A DNA stretch of 64,000 nucleotides from Pseudomonas hamedanensis. Its GTDB lineage: Bacteria; Pseudomonadota; Gammaproteobacteria; Pseudomonadales; Pseudomonadaceae. Shown piece by piece: positions 53,728 to 63,103 of the stretch. The translations under genes and the position numbers were made by a program. Each line of letters opens with the position of its first letter. Within the stretch, counting starts at the first letter, position 1. The notes under the pieces are model-generated. The model was not told where the DNA came from. It searched no databases and saw nothing but the letters and a program-made list of their open reading frames with translations. The stretch covers positions 2,502,501-2,566,500 of the forward strand of contig NZ_CP077091.1 in assembly GCF_014268595.2 (NCBI RefSeq), in the 5' to 3' direction.

Positions 53728-54876
53728 TCAAAACGCGTTGCGGAAAATCTCCTCGATCTGGCGCTGATCCGCCGCCCGTGGATTGGTCAGTCCGCAGGCG
53801 TCCTTCAAGGCATTGGCGGCGAGTACCGGGATGTCACTGAGCTTGGCGCCCAGCTCGCGCAAGCCGCCGGGGATCTCGACGTCTTTGGCCAGGCTGCGGA
53901 TGGCGTTGATCGCCGCTTGCGCGCCCTCTTCGGCACTGAAGCCGCGGATGTCAGCGCCCATGGCGTGGGCGACGTCGGTCAGTCGGTCGGCACAGACCGA
54001 CGCGTTGAACGTTTGGACATGGGGCAGCAGCACGGCGTTGCACACGCCGTGTGGCAGGTCATAAAAGCCGCCCAACTGGTGCGCCATCGCGTGAACAAAT
54101 CCGAGGGACGCGTTGTTGAACGCCATACCCGCGAGGAACTGCGCATAGGCCATGTTCTCTCGCGCTGCGAGGTCGCTGCCGTCGCGCACTGCCAGGCGCA
54201 GGTTGTTGCTGATCAGCGTCATGGCCTTCAAGGCGCAGGCATCGGTGATGGGGTTGGCGGCGGTCGAGACGTAGGCTTCGATGGCGTGCGTCAGGGCGTC
54301 CATGCCGGTGGCGGCGGTCAGCCCCTTGGGCATGGCGACCATCAATTGCGGGTCGTTGACTGACAGCAGCGGCGTGACATTGCGGTCGACGATGGCCATT
54401 TTCACGTGGCGCGATTCGTCGGTGATGATGCAGAAGCGGGTCATCTCGCTGGCGGTGCCGGCGGTGGTATTGATGGCAATCAGCGGCAGTTGCGGTTGGC
54501 TCGATTGATCGACGCCCTCGTAATCGCGAATCTGCCCACCATTGGTCGCGCACAGGGCGATGCCTTTGGCGCAATCGTGGGGCGAGCCGCCGCCCAGCGA
54601 CACGACGAAATCGCAGCGACTCTCCTTGAGCAGCCCCAGCCCCATCTCGACATTGGCGATGCTCGGGTTCGGTTTGGCACCGTCGAAAATCACCGAGTCG
54701 ATGTCCTGCATCGCCAGTTTCTCCGCGATCCTGGCGGCGACTCCGGCTTTCGCCAGGCCGAAGTCGGTCACGATCAGCGCCTTGTGGAAACCGTAGTTAC
54801 GGATCGCAATCATGGCTTCGTCGAGGCAGCCGTTGCCCATGATGTTGACGGCCGGGATAAAAAAGGTGCTGGTCAT
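53728..54876 (-). CDS. yiaY: Iron-containing alcohol dehydrogenase YiaY
   Basis: A 382-residue family III dehydrogenase nearly colinear with E. coli YiaY. NAD-binding is in [16 protein letters not shown]; iron ligands come from [20 protein letters not shown] and LPHGV. Reported activities for YiaY include ethanol and L-threonine oxidation. The start at 54876 has AGGAGA. Whether it belongs with the downstream LysR cassette is uncertain because of the intervening hairpin. Confidence 0.9.
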   Translation of the reverse strand: MTSTFFIPAVNIMGNGCLDEAMIAIRNYGFHKALIVTDFGLAKAGVAARIAEKLAMQDIDSVIFDGAKPNPSIANVEMGLGLLKESRCDFVVSLGGGSPHDCAKGIALCATNGGQIRDYEGVDQSSQPQLPLIAINTTAGTASEMTRFCIITDESRHVKMAIVDRNVTPLLSVNDPQLMVAMPKGLTAATGMDALTHAIEAYVSTAANPITDACALKAMTLISNNLRLAVRDGSDLAARENMAYAQFLAGMAFNNASLGFVHAMAHQLGGFYDLPHGVCNAVLLPHVQTFNASVCADRLTDVAHAMGADIRGFSAEEGAQAAINAIRSLAKDVEIPGGLRELGAKLSDIPVLAANALKDACGLTNPRAADQRQIEEIFRNAF

Positions 54877-55031
54877 GCGCGCATCTCCTGACGGGGGCCG
54901 GTTCGACTGCTGCTAGCCGGCGGACAGGCACAGCATCGACCGATCAGTCACGACGGATGTTGATCTGGCTCAATGGCGGCTCGTGATAAAGTCGCCGTCC
55001 ATCTGCCCTTCGTTTTGAGACCGCCCACGTA

Positions 55032-56051
55032 ATGACCGATTTCCTCAATGTCGACGCCAACCTCGAAGACTGGAACGCCCTGCGCACAGCAACCGACTTC
55101 AGCGCTTTGCTGGTGGGCAACGGCGCCAGCCGCGCGGTGTGGGATGACTTCGGCTACGACTCGCTGTTCGAAAACGCCCGCACTGTTGAAGAGAAACCCC
55201 TGAGTCCGTCGGAACTGGCGGTATTCGATGCATTGCAGACGCGCAGCTTCGAGCAAGTACTGGGCGCGCTGAAAACCACCAGTCGGGTCAACAAGGCCCT
55301 GGCCGTCAGCTCGGCGGCACCGCGCAACCGTTACTACGCGATCAAGGAAGCACTGATCAACACTGTGCACGCGGTGCACATTCCGTGGCGACTGGTGAAA
55401 GCTTCGACATTGGCGACGCTGAACGAAGAACTGGCGCGCTATCGCACGGTGCTCACCACCAATTACGATCTGCTCAATTACTGGGCGCTGCAACACCAGA
55501 GCGAGGCCATCGACGACCTGTTCAACGGTGCGAACGCGAGTTTCGATTTAACCCAGACGGACACGAACAAACCACGCCTGCTGTACCTGCACGGCGGCCT
55601 GCATCTGGTACGCAATCAGGATGGCACCGCGCGCAAACTGACTTCCACCGAGGGCACGCTGCTCGGCAGCTTTGCGATCAACAACACCCTCAAGACGCTG
55701 GATGACGTGCCGCTGTTCGTCACCGAAGGGCCCAGTGCCGACAAGCTCAAGACCATCCGCGGCTCGGATTATCTGTCGTTCTGTTATGAGCAGTTGTTGG
55801 GACACGGCGGCAACCTGTGCGTCTTCGGCCATGCGCTTGGCGAGCAGGATGCGCACATCGTCCGCGCGCTGCGCCTGGCCAAACCGGCGAGCGTGGCGAT
55901 CTCGATTTACCCGCGCAGTGCGGCGTTCATTCAGCATCAGAAGCGCCATTACAGCAACGTGTTCGACGGTACCGGGGTCGAGTTGCGGTTCTTTGACGCC
56001 AAGAGCCATGCGCTGGGCGATCCGAAGTTGTCCGTGCCGGTTGAGGTTTGA
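55032..56051 (+). CDS. DUF4917 (SIR2-like) protein
   Basis: A 339-residue protein of the DUF4917 family. LLVGNGASRAVWDDFGYDSL near residues 25-45 and TTNYDLLNYWAL near 142-153, then YLHGGLHL near 180, give the SIR2-like NAD-binding outline. SIR2-like proteins often hydrolyse NAD in defence or toxin systems, but DUF4917 activity is not established. It is alone between yiaY and a REP cluster, with no partner gene. Confidence 0.75.
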   Translation: MTDFLNVDANLEDWNALRTATDFSALLVGNGASRAVWDDFGYDSLFENARTVEEKPLSPSELAVFDALQTRSFEQVLGALKTTSRVNKALAVSSAAPRNRYYAIKEALINTVHAVHIPWRLVKASTLATLNEELARYRTVLTTNYDLLNYWALQHQSEAIDDLFNGANASFDLTQTDTNKPRLLYLHGGLHLVRNQDGTARKLTSTEGTLLGSFAINNTLKTLDDVPLFVTEGPSADKLKTIRGSDYLSFCYEQLLGHGGNLCVFGHALGEQDAHIVRALRLAKPASVAISIYPRSAAFIQHQKRHYSNVFDGTGVELRFFDAKSHALGDPKLSVPVEV

Positions 56052-56071
56052 TGTTGGCCGGACTGGCGCCT

Positions 56072-56199
56072 TCGCGAGCAGGCTCGCTCCCACAATGGAA
56101 TGCATTGCATCTGTAGGAGTGAGCCTGCTCGCGATAGCGGTCCGGCAGGCGACACCTGTGCTGATCTGATGGCTTTATCGCGAGCAGGCTCACTCCTAC
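56072..56199. repeat. REP triplet (mixed types)
   Basis: A reverse GTGGGAGCGAGC-type copy (56072-56094), then a forward (56113-56135) and a reverse (56177-56199) GTAGGAGTGAGCC-type copy. The last two form a normal pair; the first has no partner. Confidence 0.88.
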
Positions 56200-56215
56200 A
56201 AGGGAAGTGGTGGAC

Positions 56216-56560
56216 TCAGAGCACCGGCAGCGTCTTGTCCTTGATCGTCTTCGTCGCACCGTTCGCCTTCACGCTGGCGATGCCTTTATCGCACGCCGCC
56301 TGCGATGAATACGCCTCGCTGCTGCCGATGACCTCGTGGTTGGCCGCCTTCAGATTGAAGTAAGGATGGCCATCCTTGGTCGACTTTTTCTCGTAACGTT
56401 CATCGACCGCGCTGTTGGTCTGCACCGAGGCAATACCGCCATCGGCCGCCGCGCGCGTGGTGTACAGCTCGCTGGTCAGAATCGTTTCGGCATTGGCCGC
56501 TTTCAACACGAACCTGAATTGGCCGTTGCCGCTTTTACTTACTTCGTACCATCCGGACAT
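56216..56560 (-). CDS. YegP family protein (DUF1508 pair)
   Basis: A 114-residue protein with two tandem DUF1508 repeats: GWYEVSKSGNGQFRFVLKAANAETILTSE-type at the start and YFNLKAANHEVIGSSEAYSS in the second half. YegP homologues are small beta-rich dimeric proteins of unknown function. It is a single gene flanked by REP clusters. Confidence 0.85.
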   Translation of the reverse strand: MSGWYEVSKSGNGQFRFVLKAANAETILTSELYTTRAAADGGIASVQTNSAVDERYEKKSTKDGHPYFNLKAANHEVIGSSEAYSSQAACDKGIASVKANGATKTIKDKTLPVL

Positions 56561-56641
56561 GCTGGTTTCTCCTGGCGAATGAGAGGTTTCGCGCTTCAGA
56601 GTAAAGACCAGTCCGGGCTATCTGTCGCCTGTACCGGCCTC

Positions 56642-56771
56642 TTCGCGAGCAGGCTCGCTCCCACAGAGAGTTGCATTTCAAATGTGGGAGGGGGCTTGCT
56701 CCCGAAGGCGGCATCACATCCAGCATCTTCGTTGGCTGACATGCTGCATTCGGGAGCAAGCCCCCTCCCAC
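56642..56771. repeat. REP cluster with two types
   Basis: A reverse GTGGGAGCGAGC-type copy (56642-56664), then a forward copy (from 56684) and a reverse copy (ending 56771) of the GTGGGAGGGGGCTTGCTCCC type. Confidence 0.88.
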
Positions 56772-56787
56772 ACGGTTCGGCGGTGAA

Positions 56788-58014
56788 TCAGGCCAGATAG
56801 CCGTCGGCGCGCAGAAGGGTTTCCAAGCAATGTTCGCTGATCTGGTAGAACGCCTTCAGTTCCTCGATTTTCGTCAGCAGCTGCGTCGGATCGACCGGAT
56901 CGGCGCGTTTCACGGCGAGAATCATCTTGTTCTTGTTGGTGTGTTCCAGCGAAATGAACTCGAACACCTTGGTCTCGTACCCGCAGGCTTCAAGGAACAG
57001 TGCGCGCAGGCTGTCGGTGACCATTTCCGCCTGCTGGCCCAGGTGCAGGCCGTATTGCAGCATCGGCTTGAGCAGCGCCGGGCTCTGGATCTGCAAGCGG
57101 ATCTGCTTGTGACAGCACGGCGAGCACATGATGATCGACGCGCCCGAACGGATGCCCGTGTGGATCGCGTAGTCCGTGGCGATATCGCAGGCGTGCAGCG
57201 CGATCATCACGTCCAGTTCACTCGGCGCCACCGTGCGCACATCGCCGCACTTGAACACCAGGCCCGGGTGCTCCAGCTTTGCCGCCGCCGCGTTGCACAG
57301 GTTGACCATTTCTTCGCGCAGCTCGACACCGGTGACTTCGCCCTCGGCCTTGAGGGTGTTGCGCAGATAGTCGTGAATGGCGAACGTCAAATAGCCCTTG
57401 CCCGAGCCGAAATCCGCAACCCGCACCGGTTTGTCCAGCGCCAGTGGCGACGAGGTCAGCGCGTGGCTGAACACTTCGATGAATTTGTTGATCTGCTTCC
57501 ATTTGCGCGACATCGCCGGGATCAGCTCGTGCTGCGCATTGGTCACGCCGAGGTCTTTGAGGAAGGGGCGGCTCAGTTCGAGAAAACGGTTCTTCTCGCG
57601 GTTGTGCTCGGCGGACGGTGCTTCGCGCAATTGCTGAGGTTTGCTTTTGAACAGCGAAGATTTGCCCTTTTTGCTGTATTCGAGCTGGGCTTCATCGCTC
57701 ACGGCCAGTAAATGCGCATTTTTAAAGGCCTCCGGCACCAGCCCGGCAATCGTCGCCACGCCTTCGCTCAACGCCAGATTCTTGGTGATGTCGCGGGTCT
57801 TGTAGCGGTAGACGAAGGACAGGCACGGCTGCGCCTTGACCGTCACCGGCTTGATGATGATCCGCTGCAGATCCGCCTCTTCACCAACATATTTGGCTAG
57901 CACCATTTTGATGAAACCGCCGTCGTCGAGGCTGGTTTGCAGCAGTTCGATGAACTGGGCGTGGTGATCGGCGGCCGGTTTGGCGGGCGGCGCGGAAGAA
58001 GCGGAAACGGGCAT
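56788..58014 (-). CDS. SAM-dependent methyltransferase, Methyltransf_32 type
   Basis: A 408-residue protein. The SAM-binding motif DFGSGKGYLTFAIHDYL lies near residue 205, followed by GVELREEMV and ALHACDIATDYAIHTG. SPCCHKQ is typical of the PF13679 group related to TRMT13/METTL25. The N-terminal 150 residues are unassigned. The start at 58014 avoids a TTG. The substrate, possibly RNA, is unknown. Confidence 0.78.
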   Translation of the reverse strand: MPVSASSAPPAKPAADHHAQFIELLQTSLDDGGFIKMVLAKYVGEEADLQRIIIKPVTVKAQPCLSFVYRYKTRDITKNLALSEGVATIAGLVPEAFKNAHLLAVSDEAQLEYSKKGKSSLFKSKPQQLREAPSAEHNREKNRFLELSRPFLKDLGVTNAQHELIPAMSRKWKQINKFIEVFSHALTSSPLALDKPVRVADFGSGKGYLTFAIHDYLRNTLKAEGEVTGVELREEMVNLCNAAAAKLEHPGLVFKCGDVRTVAPSELDVMIALHACDIATDYAIHTGIRSGASIIMCSPCCHKQIRLQIQSPALLKPMLQYGLHLGQQAEMVTDSLRALFLEACGYETKVFEFISLEHTNKNKMILAVKRADPVDPTQLLTKIEELKAFYQISEHCLETLLRADGYLA

Positions 58015-58126
58015 GGACAAGCGGCCTCGGACGGGCGGAATCGGGAATGGCGGGTATTTTAGGGGGGATGGGAGTTGGGGACACCCTCTTATTTACCCAA
58101 CGGCAAAATCCATGACACCGAACCCT

Positions 58127-58246
58127 GTGGCGAGGGGATTTATCCCCGTTCGGCTGCAGAGCAGTCGCCACACCTGAATACTGGGTTTCACTGATACACC
58201 GCATGGGGCCGCTTCGCAGCCCAACGGGGATAAATCCCCTCGCCAC
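58127..58246. repeat. Inverted repeat pair, GTGGCGAGGGGATTTATCCC type
   Basis: A forward copy (58127-58150) and a reverse copy (58224-58246) of the element first seen at 10361-10526. Confidence 0.88.
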
Positions 58247-58270
58247 AAGGAATTGCTGAGTCCGGGAAAA

Positions 58271-58888
58271 TCAGCCGAGGACGACCAACCGATTCGGTAA
58301 CTCATTGCGCACCTGCGTCACCGGCACGTGCACCTTCAACAACTCACCACACGCCTCCACACACGTCACAAACCCTTCCAGCGTGCGGCCCTGCCGGACC
58401 TGTTCGGTAAACGCTGCGACAATCGCGTCCCAGTTGCTGTTATCCAGCCGCTTGGAAATCCCCTCATCCACGAGAATCTCGACATACCGCTCAGCCTCGC
58501 AGACAAAAATCAGCATGCCGGTACCGCCAGCGGTGTGGTGCAGGTTCTGTTCAAGGAACTGCCGCCGCGCCAGGTTCGATGCGCGCCAATGGCGTACGCG
58601 GCGCGGAACCAGGTGGGTGGTAATTTTCGGCAGGCGGAACAACAGGCAGAGGACGATGAACATGCCCCACTGCACCAGCAGCAGGCTGCGCAGGGTCAGC
58701 CAGCCCGTGAGGTAATGGACGATGCCGGGCAACACCAGCGCCAACAGGCTGGCCCACAGCAGCGGAATGTACGCATAGTCGTCGGCGCGGGCAGCGAGTA
58801 CCGTGACCAGTTCGGCGTCGGTGTCGCGCTCGACCCGGGCAATCGCCTCGGCGACTTTGCGTTGTTCGTGTTCAGTCAGTAATGCCAT
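58271..58888 (-). CDS. TPM domain membrane protein
   Basis: A 205-residue protein. The N-terminus TEHEQRKVAEAIARVERDTDAELVTVLA and the later TGMLIFVCEAERYVEILVDEG are the TPM (PF04536) fold, interrupted by two membrane helices (about 38-95). Third gene of the lemA-TPM-TPM operon. Related pairs in other bacteria maintain membrane or photosystem complexes; the role here is unknown. Confidence 0.82.
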   Translation of the reverse strand: MALLTEHEQRKVAEAIARVERDTDAELVTVLAARADDYAYIPLLWASLLALVLPGIVHYLTGWLTLRSLLLVQWGMFIVLCLLFRLPKITTHLVPRRVRHWRASNLARRQFLEQNLHHTAGGTGMLIFVCEAERYVEILVDEGISKRLDNSNWDAIVAAFTEQVRQGRTLEGFVTCVEACGELLKVHVPVTQVRNELPNRLVVLG

Positions 58889-58921
58889 GTCGAAAAGTGC
58901 CTGCTCATTATTCTTTTGATG

Positions 58922-59671
58922 TCACCAGCCGCCGGACGAACCGCCGCCGCCAAAACTGCCCCCGCCGCCGCTGAAGCCCCCGCCACCGCCGCCGCCAAAA
59001 CCGCCACCGCCGAAGCCGCCCCCTCCCCCGGAGCCGCCACGACCGGCAGGCAGGATACCGAGCATCTGGCAGACAAACACCGTCAGGATGAACAACATCA
59101 CCAAAAACATGAACAGCGCCGGGTGCCGCGAGATGAAATCATCGGCCGGGTCGCCGCTGGATTCATAAACGGTCGACGGCTCATCGAGTGGATTGCCGCC
59201 CAGCACCACGAGCATCGCCGCGACGCCGTCGCTGATGCCTTTGTTGAAATTGCCGGCCTTGAACGCCGGCGTGATGACCTGATGAATGATCACCGACGAT
59301 TGCGCATCGGTCAGCCGGTCCTCCAGACCATAACCGACTTCGATGCGCAGTTTGCGCTCGTCACGGGCGACAATCAGCAGGGCGCCGTTGTTTTTGTCCT
59401 TTTGGCCGATGCCCCAATGCCGCCCCAGTTGAACGCCAAAATCCTCGATGGGGGTGCCTTGCAGGTCCGGCACCGTGACCACCACCAATTGCTCGCCAGT
59501 GGCCTGTTCGTGGGCCTGCAATTGCTGGCTCAGTTGCGCGCGCACCGACGGCTCGAGCATCTGCGCCTGATCGACCACGCGCCCGCTCAGCGCCGGGAAC
59601 GTCAATTCGGCCTGGGCGCTGACGGCGAACAGCCACAGCATCAGCACCAGGCCCAGTTTCAACACACGCAT
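58922..59671 (-). CDS. YgcG-type TPM domain protein with Gly-rich tail
   Basis: A 249-residue secreted/membrane protein. Signal peptide to about residue 22, TPM domain (ALSGRVVDQAQMLEP to LEDRLTDAQSSVIIHQV), a membrane segment near 192-212, then a 35-residue Gly/Ser-rich tail. The start at 59671 (MRVLKLGLVL) has GAGG; the longer frame uses TTG. Second gene of the operon with lemA. Confidence 0.85.
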   Translation of the reverse strand: MRVLKLGLVLMLWLFAVSAQAELTFPALSGRVVDQAQMLEPSVRAQLSQQLQAHEQATGEQLVVVTVPDLQGTPIEDFGVQLGRHWGIGQKDKNNGALLIVARDERKLRIEVGYGLEDRLTDAQSSVIIHQVITPAFKAGNFNKGISDGVAAMLVVLGGNPLDEPSTVYESSGDPADDFISRHPALFMFLVMLFILTVFVCQMLGILPAGRGGSGGGGGFGGGGFGGGGGGGFSGGGGSFGGGGSSGGW

Positions 59672-59684
59672 GGGCAACCTCGAG

Positions 59685-60293
59685 TCAGAACTTCACTTCC
59701 GGGGCCTTTTCCGCGCCGGGCGTGGTGGCTTCGAAGGTTTCGCGCATCGGCAGATCGCTATACATCACGCTGTGCCACAGGCGACCGGGGAAGGTGCGGA
59801 TCTCGGTGTTGTATTTCTGCACTGCCAGAATGAAATCGCGACGCGCCACGGCAATGCGGTTTTCCGTGCCTTCGAGTTGCGATTGCAGGGCCAGGAAGTT
59901 CTGGTTGGCCTTCAGGTCCGGATAGCGCTCGGAGACCACCATCAAGCGGCTCAACGCACCGGTCAGTTGATCCTGGGCCTGCTGGAACTGCTTGAGCTTC
60001 TCGGGATTGTCGAGGGTGCTGGCATCGACCTGAATAGAGGTCGCCTTGGCTCGCGCCTCAATCACAGCGGTCAGCGTTTCCTGTTCGTGGGCCGCATAGC
60101 CTTTCACCGTTTCCACCAGATTGGGGATCAGGTCGGCACGGCGCTGGTACTGGTTCTGCACCTGGCCCCACGCGGCTTTCGCCTGTTCGTCGAGGGTCGG
60201 GATATTGTTGATGCCGCACGCGGTCAACAGCGTGGCGAACACCAGCAAAGTCGCGATCTGTAACCGTGAACGATTGGTTGGACTGATAGTCAT
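59685..60293 (-). CDS. LemA family lipoprotein
   Basis: A 202-residue protein with a lipobox ending LLTAC, so probably an anchored lipoprotein. The LemA core includes TLDEQAKAAWGQVQNQYQRRADLIPNLVETVKGYAAHE and later helices. The start at 60293 (MTISPTNRSR) is preferred; the frame upstream lies in the intergenic region. First of the three-gene minus-strand operon, and divergent from bglX. Confidence 0.87.
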   Translation of the reverse strand: MTISPTNRSRLQIATLLVFATLLTACGINNIPTLDEQAKAAWGQVQNQYQRRADLIPNLVETVKGYAAHEQETLTAVIEARAKATSIQVDASTLDNPEKLKQFQQAQDQLTGALSRLMVVSERYPDLKANQNFLALQSQLEGTENRIAVARRDFILAVQKYNTEIRTFPGRLWHSVMYSDLPMRETFEATTPGAEKAPEVKF

Positions 60294-60393
60294 TGCAGTA
60301 ATGCTCCATGGCACATTTGATTTAAAAACCGAGCGCTGGACATTCCCGGCCGGCGGTTGGGGCATAATCGGCGCCGCCACTGGCATGCGACGG

Positions 60394-60453
60394 GTGAATG
60401 GGCTAAAAAGTGCCCTTCACCTTCACCCCGCCGCTGTCGGCGGTGGTTTTTTG
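60394..60453 (+). promoter_or_regulatory. Two hairpins with T-run in the bglX leader
   Basis: GGTGAA...TTCACC (60394-60421) is followed by CCGCCG-CTGT-CGGCGG (60428-60443) and then TGG plus six Ts. A CATAAT (about 60363) lies some 30 bases ahead. This looks like a terminator 100 bases before bglX: either an attenuator, or the 3' end of a short RNA between lemA and bglX. The 259-base gap shows no coding gene. Confidence 0.5.
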
Positions 60454-60552
60454 GCTCGGCTATTTTGCGCCGGCACCCGAACAACAATAGTCGCTCCCTA
60501 CATTTTGGCTGGCCGGTGTTACATCACCGTTTGGGCCCTTGAGAAGAAATTC

Positions 60553-62844
60553 ATGAAGAAGCTGTGTTTGCTGGGCCTGCTCGTCAGCCTGGCCAGTCAT
60601 CAGGTACTGGCCGCCACGACCCCGGTTCCTCTGGAAAATAAGGACGCCTTCATCAGCAACCTGATGAAGCAGATGACCCTCGATGAAAAAATCGGCCAGT
60701 TGCGCCTGATCAGCATCGGCCCGGAAATGCCCCGTGAGCTGATCCGCAAGGAAATTGCCGCCGGCAACATCGGCGGCACCTTCAACTCGATCACCCGTGC
60801 CGAAAACCGTCCGATGCAGGACGCGGCCATGCGCAGTCGCCTGAAGATCCCGATGTTTTTTGCGTACGACGTGATCCACGGTCACCGTACGATTTTCCCG
60901 ATTCCACTGGCCCTCGCGTCAAGCTGGGACATGGACGCCATCGGCCAGTCCGGTCGTGTTGCCGCCAAAGAAGCCGCCGCCGACAGCCTCGACATCACCT
61001 TTGCGCCGATGGTCGATATCTCCCGCGATCCGCGCTGGGGCCGCAGTTCCGAAGGTTTTGGTGAAGATACTTACCTGACCTCGCGCATTGCCAGCGTCAT
61101 GGTCAAGGCCTATCAGGGCCAGACCCCGAGCGCGGCCGACAGCATCATGGCCAGCGTCAAGCACTTCGCCCTGTACGGCGCGGTTGAAGGCGGTCGCGAC
61201 TACAACACCGTCGACATGAGCCCGGTGAAGATGTACCAGGATTACCTGCCGCCCTACCGCGCCGCGATCGATGCCGGCGCCGGTGGCGTGATGGTGGCGT
61301 TGAATTCGATCAACGGCATTCCGGCCACGGCCAACACCTGGCTGATGAACGACCTGCTGCGCAAGGACTGGGGCTTCAAGGGCCTGGCGGTCAGCGACCA
61401 CGGCGCCATTTTTGAACTGGTCAAGCACGGCGTCGCCCGCGACGGTCGGGAAGCCGCGAAGCTGGCGATCAAGGCCGGCATCGACATGAGCATGAACGAC
61501 ACCCTCTATGGCAAAGAATTGCCGGGGCTGCTCAAGTCCGGTGACATCGAGCAGAAGGACATCGACAACGCCGTGCGCGAGGTGCTCGCAGCCAAGTACG
61601 ACATGGGCTTGTTCAAGGACCCGTACCTGCGCATCGGCAAGGCCGAGGATGATCCGGCCGACACCTACGCCGAGAGCCGCCTGCACCGCGCCGAGGCGCG
61701 CGACGTAGCGCGTCGCAGCCTGGTGCTGCTGAAGAACCAGAATGAAACCCTGCCGCTGAAGAAAACCGCGAAAGTCGCGCTGGTCGGCCCGTTGGCCAAG
61801 GCGCCGATCGACATGATGGGCAGTTGGGCGGCCGCCGGTCGCCCGGCACAATCGGTCACGCTGTTTGATGGCATGCGTTCGCTGATCGACGACAAGGCCA
61901 ACCTGATCTACGCCCGTGGCGCCAACATCACCGGCGACAAGAAGGTCCTCGACTACCTGAACTTCCTCAACTTCGATGCGCCGGAAGTCGTCGATGACCC
62001 ACGCCCGGCCAGCGTGCTGATCGACGAAGCAGTGAAAGCCGCGAAAGACGCTGATGTGATCGTGGCTGCCGTTGGCGAGTCCCGTGGCATGTCTCACGAA
62101 TCCTCCAGCCGTACCGACTTGAACATCCCGGAAACTCAGCGCGAGCTGATCCGCGCGCTGAAAGCCACCGGCAAGCCGCTGGTGTTGGTGTTGATGAATG
62201 GCCGCCCGCTGACCATTCTTGAAGAGAACCAGTCCGCCGACGCCATTCTGGAAACCTGGTTCAGCGGCACCGAGGGCGGCAACGCCATTGCCGACGTGCT
62301 GTTCGGTGACTACAACCCGTCGGGCAAACTGCCGGTGACCTTCCCGCGCTCCGTGGGCCAGATTCCGACTTACTACAATCACCTGAGCATTGGCCGGCCG
62401 TTCACCCCGGGCAAGCCGGGCAACTACACTTCGCAGTACTTCGATGACACGACCGGCCCGCTGTTTCCGTTCGGTTATGGCCTGAGCTACACCACCTTCG
62501 CCCTGAGCGACATGGCGCTGTCGTCGACTACCCTGAACGCCACCGGCAAGCTCGACGCCAGCGTCATGGTCAAGAACACCGGCAAGCGTGATGGCGAAAC
62601 CGTGGTGCAGTTGTACATTCAGGACGTCACCGGTTCGATGATCCGCCCGGTGAAAGAACTGAAGAACTTCCAGAAAATCATGCTCAAGGCCGGCGAACAG
62701 AAAGTCGTGCACTTCACCATCACCGAGGATGACCTGAAGTTCTACAACGCCCAGCTCAAGTACGCGGCAGAACCGGGCAAGTTCAACGTGCAGATCGGCC
62801 TGGATTCACAGGCGGTGACGCAGCAGAGTTTTGAACTGCTGTAA
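60553..62844 (+). CDS. bglX: Periplasmic beta-glucosidase BglX (GH3)
   Basis: A 763-residue glycoside hydrolase family 3 enzyme with a signal peptide ending HQVLA. The nucleophile is Asp282 in LAVSDHGA, matching BglX; the C-terminal sandwich and fibronectin-like domain (about 650-763) are complete. It splits beta-linked glucosides in the periplasm. The start at 60553 is chosen because the signal peptide begins there; the open frame running back to 60121 is not translated. A weak GAGAAG site precedes it. Confidence 0.93.
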   Translation: MKKLCLLGLLVSLASHQVLAATTPVPLENKDAFISNLMKQMTLDEKIGQLRLISIGPEMPRELIRKEIAAGNIGGTFNSITRAENRPMQDAAMRSRLKIPMFFAYDVIHGHRTIFPIPLALASSWDMDAIGQSGRVAAKEAAADSLDITFAPMVDISRDPRWGRSSEGFGEDTYLTSRIASVMVKAYQGQTPSAADSIMASVKHFALYGAVEGGRDYNTVDMSPVKMYQDYLPPYRAAIDAGAGGVMVALNSINGIPATANTWLMNDLLRKDWGFKGLAVSDHGAIFELVKHGVARDGREAAKLAIKAGIDMSMNDTLYGKELPGLLKSGDIEQKDIDNAVREVLAAKYDMGLFKDPYLRIGKAEDDPADTYAESRLHRAEARDVARRSLVLLKNQNETLPLKKTAKVALVGPLAKAPIDMMGSWAAAGRPAQSVTLFDGMRSLIDDKANLIYARGANITGDKKVLDYLNFLNFDAPEVVDDPRPASVLIDEAVKAAKDADVIVAAVGESRGMSHESSSRTDLNIPETQRELIRALKATGKPLVLVLMNGRPLTILEENQSADAILETWFSGTEGGNAIADVLFGDYNPSGKLPVTFPRSVGQIPTYYNHLSIGRPFTPGKPGNYTSQYFDDTTGPLFPFGYGLSYTTFALSDMALSSTTLNATGKLDASVMVKNTGKRDGETVVQLYIQDVTGSMIRPVKELKNFQKIMLKAGEQKVVHFTITEDDLKFYNAQLKYAAEPGKFNVQIGLDSQAVTQQSFELL

Positions 62845-62867
62845 TCCTGGGAACAACACAAAACCAT

Positions 62868-62954
62868 GTGGGAGGGGGCTTGCTCCCGAAGGCGGTGCAT
62901 CAGCTAAATCCATGCTGAATGACACTCCGCATTCGGGAGCAAGCCCCCTCCCAC
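62868..62954. repeat. Inverted REP pair (GTGGGAGGGGGCTTGCTCCC type)
   Basis: A forward copy (62868-62890) and a reverse copy (62932-62954), 23 bases after bglX, of the type seen at 56684. Confidence 0.9.
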
Positions 62955-62978
62955 ATTGGGAACTCACCACTTTTGATC

Positions 62979-63072
62979 GTTCCCACGCTCTGCGTGGGAA
63001 TGCAGCCCGTGACGCTCCGCGTCACTGGACGCGGAGCGTCCCTAGAGGCATTCCCACGCGGAGCATGGGAAC
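62979..63072. repeat. Long palindromic element, GTTCCCACGC type
   Basis: GTTCCCACGCTCTGCGTGGG (62979) and a near-complement ending GCATGGGAAC (63072) flank an inner palindrome of GACGCTCCGCGTC and GACGCGGAGCGTC. It is a repeat type unlike the REP pairs nearby. Confidence 0.8.
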
Positions 63073-63103
63073 AATCATAGGCTCGCCTGCTTTGACAATC
63101 GGT

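Noticed and set aside
60121..60552. N-terminal extension of bglX
   Set aside because: The extension would overlap lemA and precede a normal signal peptide; the frame is open by chance.
60919..62712. 597-codon minus-strand frame opposite bglX
   Set aside because: Antisense shadow produced by strong codon bias; no start signal or family match.
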